DNA from: Spongilla lacustris
Lineage: Eukaryota > Porifera > Demospongiae > Spongillida > Spongillidae
Direction of reading: 5' to 3'
Assembly (NCBI GenBank): GCA_949361645.1
Contig: OX442415.1
Coordinates: 21,991,790 to 22,055,789 of the forward strand
Length of the DNA: 64,000 nucleotides
Shown: positions 1 through 12,336 of the stretch, piece by piece
How positions within the stretch are numbered: position 1 is the stretch's first letter
Layout of the letters: every line of letters begins with the position of its first letter
Translations under genes and position numbers: made by a program
Notes under the pieces: model-generated
What the model saw: only the letters and a program-made list of their open reading frames with translations
Database searches by the model: none
Told to the model about the DNA's origin: nothing

Positions 1-329
1 TCTCTGATGATACAGCTTTCTTATGTATTATTAATTACACTGAAAGGTTTTGTCCTTTTAACCTGACATGTGCTGCAAATGAAGAAAATCAATTATGAGT
101 TAATTAACCTAATAAAATTATTAATTTTATTGGATAATGAAATATTTCATTGATTTAACTTCTCAGTAATACCTTGCACTAAATTATGTAACATATACTG
201 ACAGATGTTAGCAGTCAAAGATGCAGGGTCAGTGATATAAATATGACGATTAGTTGACAGTATCTTGCAATCAGATAATGCTAATGAGATGATAATGCAT
301 TTGGTTACTTTCCCAATCATGGTGAACAT

Positions 330-870
330 GTGTACTTGAATTCATACAAATCTAAGATGGTGTGGTGCCTTTGACTGGGTGATCTGTCATAGATTGACCC
401 AACAATATTAAATACACCAGTAAGATAAAGAAATGCACCCTATTATTACTACTAGTCTGGGACAAAACATTTGGAGAGGATGGCTACAGCATTGGCTCTA
501 ACTAGCTAGGACCACAGCCTTAGCCCTGTTGTAGCTGGTCGCAAGGCGAGAGGCCAGAAGTGCCAAAGACTCCATTGCTCCTGTCCCCCAAGCACCATAT
601 GCCTCATGTACATAAAAAAATCTCTATGAGAATATTGGTGATGTATGCAAGGATAAAAAGCAAAATGCATGTGTAGTAAAACAAATCCATAAGTATTATT
701 AATTGTATCCCGTACACATAAATGTATCATCATGAAATATATAGGATGGTTTATTATTCCACATCATGTTCCCTTGCTTTTTACACCTTCACATTCATAA
801 TTTTATCAAAACCATTTATATTTTCTAAGGCTACAGAATAATAATTTTTCACTATTACTGTACTATGTAA
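330..870. repeat. duplicated block (matches 13,320-13,800)
   Basis: Shared from the ATTAAATACA region through the Pol fragment to TTTTCACTATTACTGTACTA. Non-coding apart from the Pol remnant. Confidence 0.85.
472..612 (-). pseudogene. fragment of a retroelement Pol C-terminal region
   Basis: Read on the minus strand: YGAWG-type start, ALLASRLAT and VRANAVAI words occur in different frames. The same fragment lies at 13396. This C-terminal tail is common in reverse-transcriptase proteins of marine invertebrates; the clade is not identifiable from so short a piece. Confidence 0.5.
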
Positions 871-1585
871 GTGGTTCCATATACATGTACATGTGTAGGT
901 ACGTTCAGTGAAAAAATGCGCTTGGAATGCATGATTATTTGGTTATTATTAAATTAAGCACTAGACAGTAATTTGCCTCAGTGTAGGGCACACTTTTCCC
1001 TTGCTTCAAAATACATGTACCTTCAAATCCTATATGCTGCCAACATTGTCACGGAGAATGTTTCTTTTTGTATTTACTATATGGTTACTGAATAATAATT
1101 TTACATTATGCAATCATCATGACATACAGGGTAAGTATCAGTTTTTTGGGGGGTGGGGGGGTAGGAGGGGATAGGATTGCAAGAACTCAATACTGCAGGG
1201 ACATGTATGGACCAATCTAATCCTGCAACTTTTTTTGCTAAGAACACTGTTCATAGCACATATGGGATGGTAAATGGCTTAATAATATGACATATTATTG
1301 TTTACTTGTGTATACAAGTTTCATGCCAAGATCTGCAAGGACATTATATCTAAAGCTTTTGATACATGTATGACTGACGTTCATTAAAACCCTATACCAA
1401 GTTATGCTATCTGAGAAGAGCAAGACAGCATCATAAGTATTGGCCTTTTGTGATTGTTAAAGGACAGTGTCTGAAAACTGGTCATCATTCAAGAGCCCAC
1501 AAACAATGTATGCAAACAAAAATTCATCACTCATGTGAAAAACAAAGCACTTGCATTGACAATAATTGACAATAATTGGGAATAT

Positions 1586-1639
1586 AGTCTGACATTGCCA
1601 CACCCTTGTGAAAGTGCGAGGGTGTGGCTATGTCAGACT
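1586..1639. repeat. 54-base hairpin AGTCTGACAT...ATGTCAGACT, copy 1
   Basis: 21-base arms around TGTGAAAGTGCG, with one arm mismatch (CATTGCC against GGCTATG). Copied with its block at 15199 and 51479. Confidence 0.8.
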
Positions 1640-1889
1640 AATGTGTATAGTCCTAAGCATACCTGCAGGGTACATACAATTTATAACATAGTTTGATGTG
1701 GCTTTGTAAGGTTCTGTAAGTCCTTATCTGTTTGGCCCAAAACTTGGAAGGCCTATTCAGCTCTTAAGATACCTAGTACATGTACATTAGACTTGGGTGT
1801 AAATAAAAATTAGCATGTAAATGGCGACCATTTCACCTAAGCTGAAAAAGTGAGTTATTAGCAGGTCTCACCTTCAAAGACAACTGAGT

Positions 1890-2045
<156 letters not shown>

Positions 2046-2069
2046 TATGGATAGATATTTTGTATTTTA

Positions 2070-2080
2070 AGGTTGGACAG
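2070..2080 (+). pseudogene. GDI 69-base exon, 3' remnant (first of four)
   Basis: Only the last bases of the exon (GGTTGGACAG) and the GTGAGTTCATCTAC donor side remain, after a TG tract and TATTTTAA. The same remnant occurs at about 14133, 15669 and 51908, so one deletion-bearing unit was itself copied. Confidence 0.75.
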
Positions 2081-2925
2081 GTGAGTTCATCTACCTACAC
2101 CAGTGCCTATTTAATTAATGTATATTAATAGCAAGGGCAAAATCAAACTGATCAAATAAAATCAAAAACAATAAATATAGTTTTATTGATGATCCCGAAT
2201 CCTTGATAAGGTGGTTTCCAATTGATATATGTTAGAACATTTCACAAACATGTAGTACAGAAAAATTTAATGTTAATGTGCGATCATTGAAAATTGTTCA
2301 TTGATTAACTATAATTGTTGTTATTTATTTTGACATACTGGTGAACGAAGATTAATATACGGTAAATATTGATCACAAAATATGTAGATTAGAATTCCTC
2401 GATGAAAGTACGTAATTACATATTGACGCACTCCGCAGCATTGGATGGCCTCTTTTGGGATAGCATGCATGCCTGGAGAAAACATGATGCACAATGATCT
2501 GGATGTTCTGATATCGTGCATCCGCTTCCCCCTCATCTTTGACTCATCTTTGACCCACATGTTACATTAATGCCTGATTAGTAACAATCCATAACCAAAC
2601 AAGAGAGAAATTTAATTAAATTTTTTTTAATGGTGATTTGTTTATTATCAAACATCACCAAAAGATCACGTGATGCGTACTATTTACGAATGCATATTGC
2701 CAAATACAACCTTCGTTGCCAGGTTTTCATTTCTGTGCATATCAATTCAAGTAAACCTGAAGAAAAATATTAGGATCATGTACCACGATTTCCAATGTCG
2801 TACCTTAATAAAATGATTACGACTTAAAACGGTGGCATACCATTATTAGATATTTATGCGTATACACATGTAACAAGACTCTTACATAAAAATTAAAACC
2901 ACAAATGAAAATCACATACTGTGGT

Positions 2926-3020
2926 TGATCAGCGGCTGTTCCGTTCCGTTCTTACACACTTGTGATTTCGGTCCGATACTAGTATTAGATGAACACATCA
3001 TGCTGATTTGATATGGTAAG
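2926..3020 (+). promoter_or_regulatory. leader cassette ending ATG|GTAAGC, copy 1
   Basis: AGCGGCTGTTCCGTTCCGTT, then TGCTGATTTGATATG followed by GTAAGC; ATG at 3013-3015. The following intron-like sequence and an ATTGTAG/GCGACGAT site about 85 bases on also match copy 4. Looks like a repeated first exon whose only codon is ATG. Confidence 0.5.
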
Positions 3021-3577
3021 CTTTTTCATGTACTACATGTATAGCATTAGTAAATTCCTGCTACATTTAGAATTGATTCTCATTGTAGGCGACGATTTAG
3101 GCCTATGGCGCATATGGTTGAACCAGTACGCGTATAAATAGCTATGGTTGAACTGCCACTTGACCAAGGAACCATGGTGATTGCATCAAGTCGCTTACCA
3201 TCTGCTCGATTGACACCAGTGGGCTATAGCTGAGAAGGAACATTGCTACATTGGTTAACTGAATTTAAGGCAATTATAACAAGGGTAAAAGCCAAGTACT
3301 ATTAACATGAACTAATAATGGATTTCTAATGTACCATCCTAAATCCTGTGTGCAATTTTCTAAAATATTTGTTTCGTTACATGCACATAATTAAATCAAA
3401 TCAATATTTTCTTATGAAACATTGGAGACCACAGACCATTATAAATGTCAATAAACCTAATTTTATATGCAAACATGTATATGCCACATGACATAACATT
3501 TGACCTAGGATGGGCTAAATCTGAACAAAAATAAATGCAATGGTATCTTGTGTATTGTGATTTGTATTAACATTTAG

Positions 3578-3659
3578 TCTCCAAATGTCCATATTTAAGG
3601 AGCACGGTCCTTACATGGACGATGTTGAAGTATACAAACAATGGCATCAACTTGGTATT
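3578..3659 (+). CDS. possible small exon of unknown gene
   Basis: AACATTTAG precedes and GTAAGT follows 82 bases containing ATG at 3585-3587 and the frame MSIFKEHGPYMDDVEVYKQW. It lies 0.6 kb after leader cassette copy 1. The paralogous block at 54.6 kb lacks this stretch. No family recognised; could be chance. Confidence 0.25.
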
Positions 3660-4230
3660 GTAAGTAGAATTGGTCACATGACTAAATTTTATCACAATCA
3701 TGTGTCACTTCCCATGGTTATATAACAAATTACTCATATTATTATTAATTGATTAGCAATTACTCTATAACTGACGCAGGTACATGTGCAATTGATAATA
3801 AAAAAACATTCTCTTTGAGAATATTGGTGATAAGTAGGTGAGAAGTTGCTTGCAATCAAAGAAAATTGTTCTAAAAGTAGTTTTAATTGCTGGAAAATGT
3901 ACTAATATAATATAACTTGCAAGATAAAATATATTTAATCCTTAATGAACTGAAACCATACACAACTGAAAAGAAATAGATATATGTTATATGTATTTGA
4001 AGCTCCAATGTTCTATTTGAATTTAGTAAACTCACCATAACTAAATGACCAGTAGTACTCATTTCAAGCTAATCATTCGTCTTAATAAATGAAAGGTACA
4101 TGTATATACATGGAGCTTCATGAAGAGATTCAAACTGTCATTGAGTAAAAATTTCCATTTTGGAGTTTTTAGAAGTTGATATCTAGGTGTGTACTTTTCT
4201 TCTGTCATAATCTTTGTGTTTGGCTTTCAG

Positions 4231-4304
4231 ATTGCTTGCACTAAGTGTGTCATTGGAGATCCCAGCTACTGTACTTCCCTGACAAAGTGAAGAAGGTTGG
4301 ACAG
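4231..4304 (+). pseudogene. duplicated GDI 69-base exon, frameshifted
   Basis: Acceptor GGCTTTCAG is kept, but five extra bases (TGTAC) follow CAGCTAC and shift the frame, and the donor is ATGAGT instead of GTGAGT. Cannot be used as a GDI exon. Confidence 0.85.
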
Positions 4305-4850
4305 ATGAGTTCATCTACTTCCACCAGCACTGAGTATAGCGATGGAATGGAGGAGGGGCCTCTTGTAATTATACCTTTAGATAATGCTGTTAACTGATTT
4401 TTAGGCGAATAACAAGGGTAAAAACGAATTGAATGAAAAAACAAATCAATATAGTTTACCACATGCCGGCCAAAATCCATCATATTCAACGAGATCTATG
4501 GTCGGCTGAATCTCAACCTGGTCTGTGCCAATGCCACAGCTGTCCTTTCTAGGATAGCTCCTCCGCCATAGACCTAACTTTCCCATATAATGTGTTTATT
4601 GTCTTCCTTGTAATATCATATACTATCCAGTTCAATGTATTATTATTATTTTATAGTTTATTGACATGATTTAATCCCGAAAATTTAAAGAGTGAATGGT
4701 TTGTAATTGAATTTCACAAACATGTACTAGAATCTAATTTATAAAATGGTTAATGTACAGTGTTCCACAATCATTGTTAATAAATTAACCCCAAATGGAT
4801 AATGAACCTATAATTGTTGCTAAGAATTTTAACAGCACGTATTGGCTTAA

Positions 4851-5570
4851 CCGCGAGTAAAGTGGGTAAATATAAGCCGTTTTTGGGGGAAGTAAAAAAA
4901 CTAAAAGGTCCGCTGATGGGTATTTTTGTTTTCAAATACAGTAATGTGAAAGTACGACTCTTGAGACAACATTGGATGCATTTTGTGAGAGATCATTCAG
5001 CTCGCTGGATGCTACAAATGCGGCGATATAAAAGGGGTCCATTCCGATGAAACCTTAATTCATCATCATAGAAAAACGGCAATAATCACATTGTACAAGC
5101 CAAGTTGAACTTTTACACATTTCAATCGATTTTCAGTTGTAAGCGATGTATTTTTTTTAACTGTGTGCATGTGTTCTAACGTGTCTAAATAACTCTATAC
5201 ATTTCCACGTGTGTTTAAACTTGGATGCTTTTCACGATGTTTTGCGAGTCTGCATGCACATGTAATTTAAATTATTAGGGAAACCAAGAGCTGCATTGAT
5301 ATAGATGGCTCATGCATGCTTATGAATTTACAGTCAAGAAGGGAAAGGGTGCAAAATGATAAAATGATAAGTGTAGTACCGCAATATGCCTATTTAAAGT
5401 GTGTGCATCAAAACTGCGATAGTTGCAGCTCTTATACATTATAATGCAAACGTAGTGTAAAAGGTTACTCTACTTATTTTACAACCAGTACCTGTGATTT
5501 TATTGCGAGCGGATCTTTTAGGTTTTTAGTTTCCCCTAAATTTGTACCCACTTAACTCGCGGACGCGGTG
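4851..5570. mobile_element. TTAA-flanked (piggyBac-like) non-autonomous transposon
   Basis: TTAA occurs at both edges (4847-4850 and 5571-5574). The right end reads TACCCACTTAACTCGCGG then ACGCGGTG-TTAA; the left end TTAA-CCGCGAGTAAAGTGGGTA is its inverse but lacks about nine outer bases. The homologous sequence at 55,925 has one TTAA in the matching place (GGCTTAAATATTGATAAAAA), the empty site. TTAA target duplication is characteristic of the piggyBac superfamily. No transposase is present; the 78-residue frame at 4814-5050 crosses the boundary and is not a gene. Confidence 0.75.
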
Positions 5571-5780
5571 TTAAGTGTTGATTAAAATCCTAGTCGTTAC
5601 AAAAATTTATTTAACTCCTACACTATAGTAGTTAATTATACAGTTTGCAGCTATAGACAAAAATACTCCCGTACATTTATTAACAATAATAACCAGAAAG
5701 TGAGTGAGGTCATTGTACTTGTATCTTGATTTAGTGGTTTGAAGGTATTAGGCAAGTTGAAATTAAAACCTTAAATTATG

Positions 5781-5783
<3 letters not shown>

Positions 5784-5867
<84 letters not shown>
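5784..5867. repeat. (TG)n microsatellite
   Basis: Uninterrupted tract of about 42 TG units, not next to a GDI exon. Confidence 0.95.
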
Positions 5868-5868
<1 letters not shown>

Positions 5869-6812
5869 TGCTGAAATGGTAATGTAATGTACCTTGTATC
5901 TTTGCTTTTTTGCACTACCAATCCTACAAACCACCAATCACTTTCTCAATAGAGTAGTTTTAGATGGGTACATGTATGTTGTATATACATGTACATGTAC
6001 ATGTAGCCTGATTGATCACAAGTTACGAACAGATTACATGTATTAAATATGTCAGCTTTCAGTGTGGTCCTGTGGAGGACTGTACATGTACACTGTAGTA
6101 CAGATGTGCTGTGGCCACAGAGGAGTGGCCCATCATGTGATACTTTATGGTATCCATAACAACTGATAATGTTAATTGGTTGTGCACTATCCAATTTGTA
6201 TCAAAACCGTTATAAATATAATCAACATACGGTACTCCTTAAAAAGTTATTCAAGATCAAGGTTCGAGTTAATAATTCTTTATCAGTAGCACAAGATCTG
6301 GATATGCAGTGGAATAGCGTTGGCATATCTAGTTACTCCTAAGAACCACCATTTGATTTGGTATTACAAGTTATGTAATAGTGACTCTTCAAATATTGTA
6401 TTTAAGTTCGTTTTTAATATAAAGGAATTATATTTATTTGAAGATGAAGTTATTTTTGGTCACCTGGTATTATTAATAAGTTACTTAAAACCTCCCACTC
6501 TATTAGTAATCAGGTTGTTTCACATGCACATGTGGAAGCCCAAATGGAGGTACTTTAGTATGCAGAGATTTCACAGTCTGAACTATTGTGATAGGTACAT
6601 TTATTTATTGCTTCATTGGTGAAGCCAACTTGAGGTTAAGCTTGTACAAATGTTGTATGTGTGTATACATGTAAATAGGTACATGTATACACTTATGAAG
6701 TTATGTTTTGAAACAGGTGCTGTCATGGAATTAATTCATTCATTTTAGTTAAGCCACTAATAGTGGTCTACACCTATTTAGTATATAATATCTATGGTTC
6801 ACCTAATATCGT

Positions 6813-6813
<1 letters not shown>

Positions 6814-6874
<61 letters not shown>

Positions 6875-6946
6875 GTGTGTTTGTGTGTGTGTGTGTGTGT
6901 GTATGTGTGTGTTTATGTGTGTGTTTATGTGTGTGTGTTGTGTGTA
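6814..6946. repeat. (TG)n microsatellite
   Basis: TG tract with TATG and TTTATG interruptions just upstream of the 6973 exon copy. Confidence 0.95.
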
Positions 6947-6972
6947 TCTTATGGTTAGATATGCATGTATTT

Positions 6973-7039
6973 TGCTCACACAAAGTGTGTCATTGGAGAT
7001 CCCAACTACGTCCCTGACAAAGTGAAGAAGGTTGGACAG
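6973..7039 (+). pseudogene. duplicated GDI 69-base exon, acceptor lost
   Basis: Compared with the intact copy at 53970, about 18 bases spanning the acceptor and first codons are gone, joining TTTTGCT to CACACAAAGTG; the two TTGCT words suggest deletion by microhomology. The donor and the rest of the frame remain (Phe to Val in PSYFP). Confidence 0.8.
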
Positions 7040-7327
7040 GTGAGTTCATCTACCTACACCAGCACTATTGTGCAGCATGTTCAATAATTAATGTATATTA
7101 ACAGCAAGGGCAAAATTAAACTGATCAAATAAAATCAAGAACAATAACATGTAGTACAGAAAATAAGTTATTATTTGAACCAACTAATATTGAACTTCAT
7201 GTACAGTTAGTTAATTGTATGCCTGCCCTACAGAGAATGCTCAAAGTTCACTTAACTTCATTCCATGCAAGATTTCAGTCCATATGTTTTATGGTGTGTG
7301 TATTTATATTTTGCTGTTTGCTTGCAG

Positions 7328-7396
7328 ATTGCTTGCACTAAGTGTGTCATTGGAGATCCCAGCTACTTCCCTGACAAAGTGAAGAAGGTTGGACAG
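7328..7396 (+). pseudogene. duplicated GDI 69-base exon, intact
   Basis: An open 23-codon exon with CTTGCAG acceptor and GTGAGT donor. It differs from the 18693 copy by Arg to Cys (IACTK). No other GDI exon adjoins it, so inclusion in a transcript is unproven. Confidence 0.85.
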
Positions 7397-7679
7397 GTGA
7401 GTTCATCTACCTACACCAGCACTGAGCATACAGCACGTTGTCATAGGAATGGTGGAGGAGGGGCCTCATCTGTAATCATTACGTTAAATCTTAAGGCAAA
7501 TAGCTGGAGGAAAACAAACTGATGTATTTAATAAAGTCAAGAACAATAAATTTATTAGCACGATCCTGAAAAGTTTTAAAAAGTTCTAATCGATATGTTG
7601 TACAGTTTGGTGGAGTGTAATTTTTAAAATTTAGAGTTAATGTACAGAGTGTTCCACAATCATTGAAAATTGTTCATTA

Positions 7680-8340
7680 AGTGATTAATTGCTTTTGTAT
7701 ACCTTAAAATTCTATATACCGCCAACATTGTCACAGAGAAAGTTTGCAATTTCTGCAATTTCTGTAATATTTTCTAAGGCTACTGAATTTTACGATATGC
7801 AATCATCATGATAGAAGTACACTGTACATGTATCAGTTTGGGGGTGGGGTTATGATTGCAATACTCAATATCAAATAAAATCAGGAACAATGAATATAGG
7901 GATTGGAGTTGCAATAATTACTCCTACAATGGCACTTTATAGAACAGCATTATTTATGTTGCTACATTTCAATACAGGAATAATTATTGTATATCCAATC
8001 TCTTGTTCTTCACATCTAATGTCATGTTATTATGTTTGAATTTCTGCAATTTCTTTTTGTAATTTCTAAGGCTACTGAATTTTACAGTATGCCATCGTCA
8101 TGACAGAAGTATCAGTGTGGGGGTGGGGTTATGATTGCAATAATTCAATATCAAATAAAATCAGGATCAATAAATATAGGGATTGGGGGTGCAATAATTA
8201 CTCCTACAATGGCACTTACAGCATTATTTATGTTAAAAATTTTATTTATGTTAAAAAATTTAAATATAGGAATAATTATTGTATATCCAACCTCTTGTTC
8301 TTGCTCTTAACATGTAATGTCAAGTTATTATTGCCTAGCA
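7680..8340. repeat. local tandem pair, also at 48,130-48,430
   Basis: AGTGTGGGGGTGGGGTTATG and GCAATAATTACTCCTACAAT occur twice here (about 7,830 and 8,110) and again near 48,250. No gene assigned. Confidence 0.8.
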
Positions 8341-9930
8341 ACACAATATAAAACATACGTATTGATGTGTCTTGTAGTAATAATCAATATCATGTTGTAA
8401 CTCATGCAACGGAACGAGGTTTCTAATCAGACTACAGGAATCCATCATATAGATCTATTGTCTAAAATTTCTATACTTATAGCTTTGCATCCACATTATG
8501 CAGTACATATTGTTATGTTTTATTATTTCTAGATTGCTTAAATACGTTATTTTCCATCATAGCTGGTGTAATTAGTAAACACCTCAGTGCAGATAGGCCT
8601 AAACAAAAGTGGCCTTAGATGAATTGGTTACAGTGAATGGGTAAATGTAACCATGAATTCTGCTTCACAACTATATATGTATTTCTTCAAAATAAAGAGA
8701 AATTATTATGTACTGCCTTGCTCATAGCTCGTTTCAATTCAACAATTGCATGCTACCTGTCATGTGATATAATTATGTGTATTGTATTTATTATGACAAC
8801 TGATATTTTGTATTAAGTCATGACTGTTATGCCGAATTTGTATAAGGGGATTGGTGAGTACTTGATTTCAATTGCTGGTCTAATGTGTGATAACATCCAT
8901 GAGAAAATCTTTCATGAACAATTTAAAGTTAACTGAACTGAAAGGTACAGTGTATTTAAAGCTCCAACATTGTAATGATTACATATTTCAAACAACTAAA
9001 TGAACATTCAATGACCCACTCAAGTTAATGTTAATAAATGACAGGTACATTTAGCTTGATTAAGAGGTAAAAGCTGTTGTTAAAGCAACTACTTTCATTT
9101 TGGACTGATTAAAAGTTCAAATCTTGATTTTTTAATTTTTAAAAATGTTACAGCAGAAGAAGACATGCAGTTGAATTAATCATCTCAGATCCTAGTTCAT
9201 CGCGAATTTTTTAATTTTGAATAGCTTCTAAACGTAATTAGTTAACTAAACCTATAAACTAACCTACAATGTACCTCCCTACGTTTATTAACATTTACAT
9301 GAAAGAATTTTGTAGCACATCTTTGTAGTACTAAAGAATGTGAGCCCTAGAAAACACGTATTTTTATTTATTATTTTTAATAGTTTTAACATTCCAAGGA
9401 CTAATGTGTGATCTACCTTGGCTGAAAACCAAGTCTAAATAGCTGAAGGGTTGCCTTTCCCAATGATGTACGTGTGAACTGATGAAATATATTAACATCC
9501 TGAAATTTTTTAAACCGTGGTTTTCATTGATATGTTGTAGCATTTCACAAACAAGCTACATTGTAATTTACAGTGTTCCACGATTAAATCTAATTGTTTA
9601 TTAAGTAACTAATAACGGTAAATTAACTGATAATTGTTGCTCCTAATTTAGACAGCAAATAAATGCAATGCTTTAAATCAGTATAATTCAGGATTAATCT
9701 CTTTAATGTAATTAAAATCGTTATGGAAATATGAATAATCGAATTAAATTATTGTAGTAATGGTATCAAACCCTTGTAATTCAAAGCCCTCTCCCATCAA
9801 ATGGAGGAGTGCAATGGACGATGGATCAGGGTTGCCCAATATCTCTTCCTGAGCGTCAGTTTATAGTTTTATCATTTATTTATTATTTGTTGTGTTATCT
9901 GTGTTATAATTATGTACATGTATAGGTTTA
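8340..9930. other. intergenic, no gene recognised
   Basis: AT-rich sequence with scattered words shared with 48.5-49.2 kb and 53.2-53.6 kb; no coding or RNA signal seen. Confidence 0.5.
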
Positions 9931-10583
9931 TATTATTCTAGATCAAGGTTGGAGTTACTAATAATTTATTAATAGCAAAAGATTTGAATATGCAGTGGAA
10001 CAGTATTGATTTCAAGCTATGAATTTCAATGCACTTATAATCTGCATTTTATAAATTAATTCGGAGTTGTTATACATGCATATTATATGTAGCTAGTTGA
10101 TTGAAAAGGCAATCAAATTTTAATCATGTGGTTCATATCTCTGCACATGTACATACATGTAAGTATTCATAACTTTTCGTTTTACAAAACCTATTACAAG
10201 GGATTGAATTAAAAACATTCTTTTTGGTCACCTGGTATTATTTAAAACCTCCCACATTATTAATAATCAGGTGCACATGTGGAAGTTCAAATGGAGGCAG
10301 TTTAGTATGCAGAGATTTCACACATGGTACAGTCTGAACTATTGTGATAAGTAAATTAATTTATTGCTTCATTTTGATGGGTGAAGCCAACTTGAGGTTA
10401 CGCTTGTACAAATGTTGTATGTGTAAATAGGGTTTGTTTACATGTATCCACTTATGAAGTTATGTTTTGAAATAGGTGCTGTCAGGAATTAATTAATTCA
10501 TTTTATGTAAGCCACTAATAGTGGTCTACACCTATTAACTATAATACCTATGGTTCACCTAATAGGTGTCAGATAATATTATA

Positions 10584-10602
10584 GTGTGTGTATGTATGTG
10601 TT

Positions 10603-10634
<32 letters not shown>

Positions 10635-10635
10635 T
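10584..10635. repeat. (TG)n-(AG)n microsatellite
   Basis: TG tract running into AGAGAGAGAG, upstream of the 10705 exon copy. Confidence 0.9.
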
Positions 10636-10704
10636 ATATGTTATGGTTAGATATTTGGGTGAACTCAGTGGTTAATGTTCGGTCATAATTATTTTGGCTT
10701 ACAG

Positions 10705-10779
10705 ATTGCTTGCACTAAGTGGGTCATTGGAGATCCCTGAGCTACTTCCCTGATAAAGTGTTCAAAGAAGTTTGGACAG
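10705..10779 (+). pseudogene. duplicated GDI 69-base exon, frameshifted with stop
   Basis: The acceptor GCTTACAG is kept. Insertions after GATCCC and after AAAGTG disrupt the frame and produce a TGA; the donor has become GTGAAT. Length is 75 instead of 69 bases. Confidence 0.85.
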
Positions 10780-11789
10780 GTGAATACATCTACCTACTCC
10801 AGCACTGATCATAGCATGTGTGCCTTTTGATGTGCAGCATGTTGTCATAGCAATGAAGGAGGGGCCTAGTTTTACATAATGATACATCAACTGATTTTTA
10901 GGCAATTAGCAAGGGTAGAAAACAAATTAATAAAATTTAATTTTTGAAATGATTTAATCATTAGTATTGAATAAATTATCATTTTAGTTAATGTACTATC
11001 CAAAATCCTGCACGAATTTCTACATTCTATTTGTTCATTTATTACATGTACATGCTGTCACTTCACATAATGAACACATCAAATTAATATTGTCATATGA
11101 AACATTGGAGATCACGGACCACATTTTGTGTAGTACCTAATTGTGATCATATTTTATTATTATACTGACAGCAAGCAACTTTATAAAATCTACAGTACAT
11201 ACACATGCACATGTGCAATAGATAAAAATGTATACATGCATGTCCTGGTGGGAATATTTGTGGTGAAGTTATGTTGGATTTCAAGGTGCAAAAAAAGCAA
11301 AGCTAAAAGATTTTGAAAAATCTTATGTCCAGCGCACAATGTATTGTCATAAGATTTATCATTCACCATCACACCTTCAATCCTTACATGTATATACCAC
11401 CAATATTGATATTGTCACAGAGAGCTTTTATTTATACTTACTCCTTTGGTTGCATTAATTATAGTTATGGTTACAGAATTTTAATATTCTCTATAACAAT
11501 ACTTATGATCATGTCAGCTCTAGCTGTTACATGGACATGTCAACATCATTGTTTGCCTTATGTTATGCAGATGACACTTGCAGCTGCTTACTATATTATA
11601 TAAAAGATTATTAAAGCTGGTATATATACATGTGTGTTGCTTCATTTTGGCCTGAAATGTTGGTGAAGGCCATTTTAGGGTAAGCTTTTAAGTATAAATC
11701 ACTGAAGACATTTTAAGTATGGGGTGAGAAGGGAATTAAAATGTGTATACATGTAATTAATATTTACATGTATTTTGGTTTGTTGCTAG

Positions 11790-11918
11790 GGCAACTGGTA
11801 AAGCTAATGATCTACAGTGGCTACCTGGAGTTCAAGTCTATTGAGGGCAGCTTTGTGTACAGCAAAGATGGCAAGATCCACAAGGTGCCAAGCACAGAGG
11901 CTGAAGCGTTGACCTCAA
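11790..11918 (+). pseudogene. duplicated GDI exon QLVKL to EALTSS
   Basis: After TTGTTGCTAG the exon reads (G)[19 protein letters not shown], then [20 protein letters not shown], with a GTGAGT donor. This is the GDI exon missing its 3' half in the 18038 fusion. Compared with 18038 it lacks nine bases (the VTR of GVTRYL), an in-frame loss in a strongly conserved GDI motif. It is open, but no neighbouring upstream GDI exon was seen. Confidence 0.85.
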
Positions 11919-12267
11919 GTGAGTGTGTTAACATCATCACATTATAATGGGTACATGTGCTGGTAAAAACATAAGTACAGTGCATTTCATGATAGTTGTC
12001 CAAAAATAAGTTTTTAAAAACAATGTTGTATATACTTGAATCTTTTTAACAATAAAAAGACTTTACATGTACATGTAAATCTGATTGCGCAGAAGTATTA
12101 GTTGACATTATAAAAGTAAAAGTATTAATTGCTAAATAGGTAAAATATGTAATTTGCTATGTTCAATTTCAAGCTTCACTGTCTGCAGTTGTACATGTGT
12201 GTGTTTGTGTGTGTGTGTTTACATATGATAATCATTCACTTGTAATTCTTATGCTGTTGGCTTTCAG

Positions 12268-12336
12268 ATTGCTCGCACTAAGTGTGTTATTGGAGATCCC
12301 AGCTACTTCCCTGACATAGTGAAGAAGATTGGACAG
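12268..12336 (+). pseudogene. duplicated GDI 69-base exon, intact with two substitutions
   Basis: CTTTCAG acceptor and GTGAGT donor; open frame. Lys to Ile and Val to Ile changes give FPDIVKKIGQ. It lies about 350 bases downstream of a copy of the preceding-type QLVKL exon (11790), so two duplicated GDI exons remain side by side here, though not in their normal order spacing. Confidence 0.85.

Larger units (their letters stand above)
3170..4480. repeat. duplicated block B (matches 54,250-55,800)
   Basis: Begins ATTGCATCAAGTCGCTTACC and ends after the broken GDI exon. The two copies differ by a Pol fragment at 54.9-55.2 kb and by extra sequence at 3.46-3.66 kb. Confidence 0.85.
6240..7180. 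repeat. duplicated block C (matches 9,930-10,860; partly inverted at 57,060-57,830)
   Basis: Shared words include GGTCACCTGGTATTATT and GTGAAGCCAACTTGAGGTTA, followed by a TG tract and a GDI exon copy. Confidence 0.85.

Noticed and set aside
2321..2560. Minus-strand frame with a CC pair as a P2X7-like domain
   Set aside because: Only a few scattered residues agree; the LPYxFEP and CITDHP words are missing.
4814..5050. 78-residue frame as a gene
   Set aside because: It crosses the edge of the TTAA transposon and has no recognisable domain.
6763..7025. Long Cys-Val and Thr-His reading frames
   Set aside because: They are translations of (TG)n microsatellites; the same holds at 1.9, 13.9, 43.1, 44.2 and 53.8 kb.
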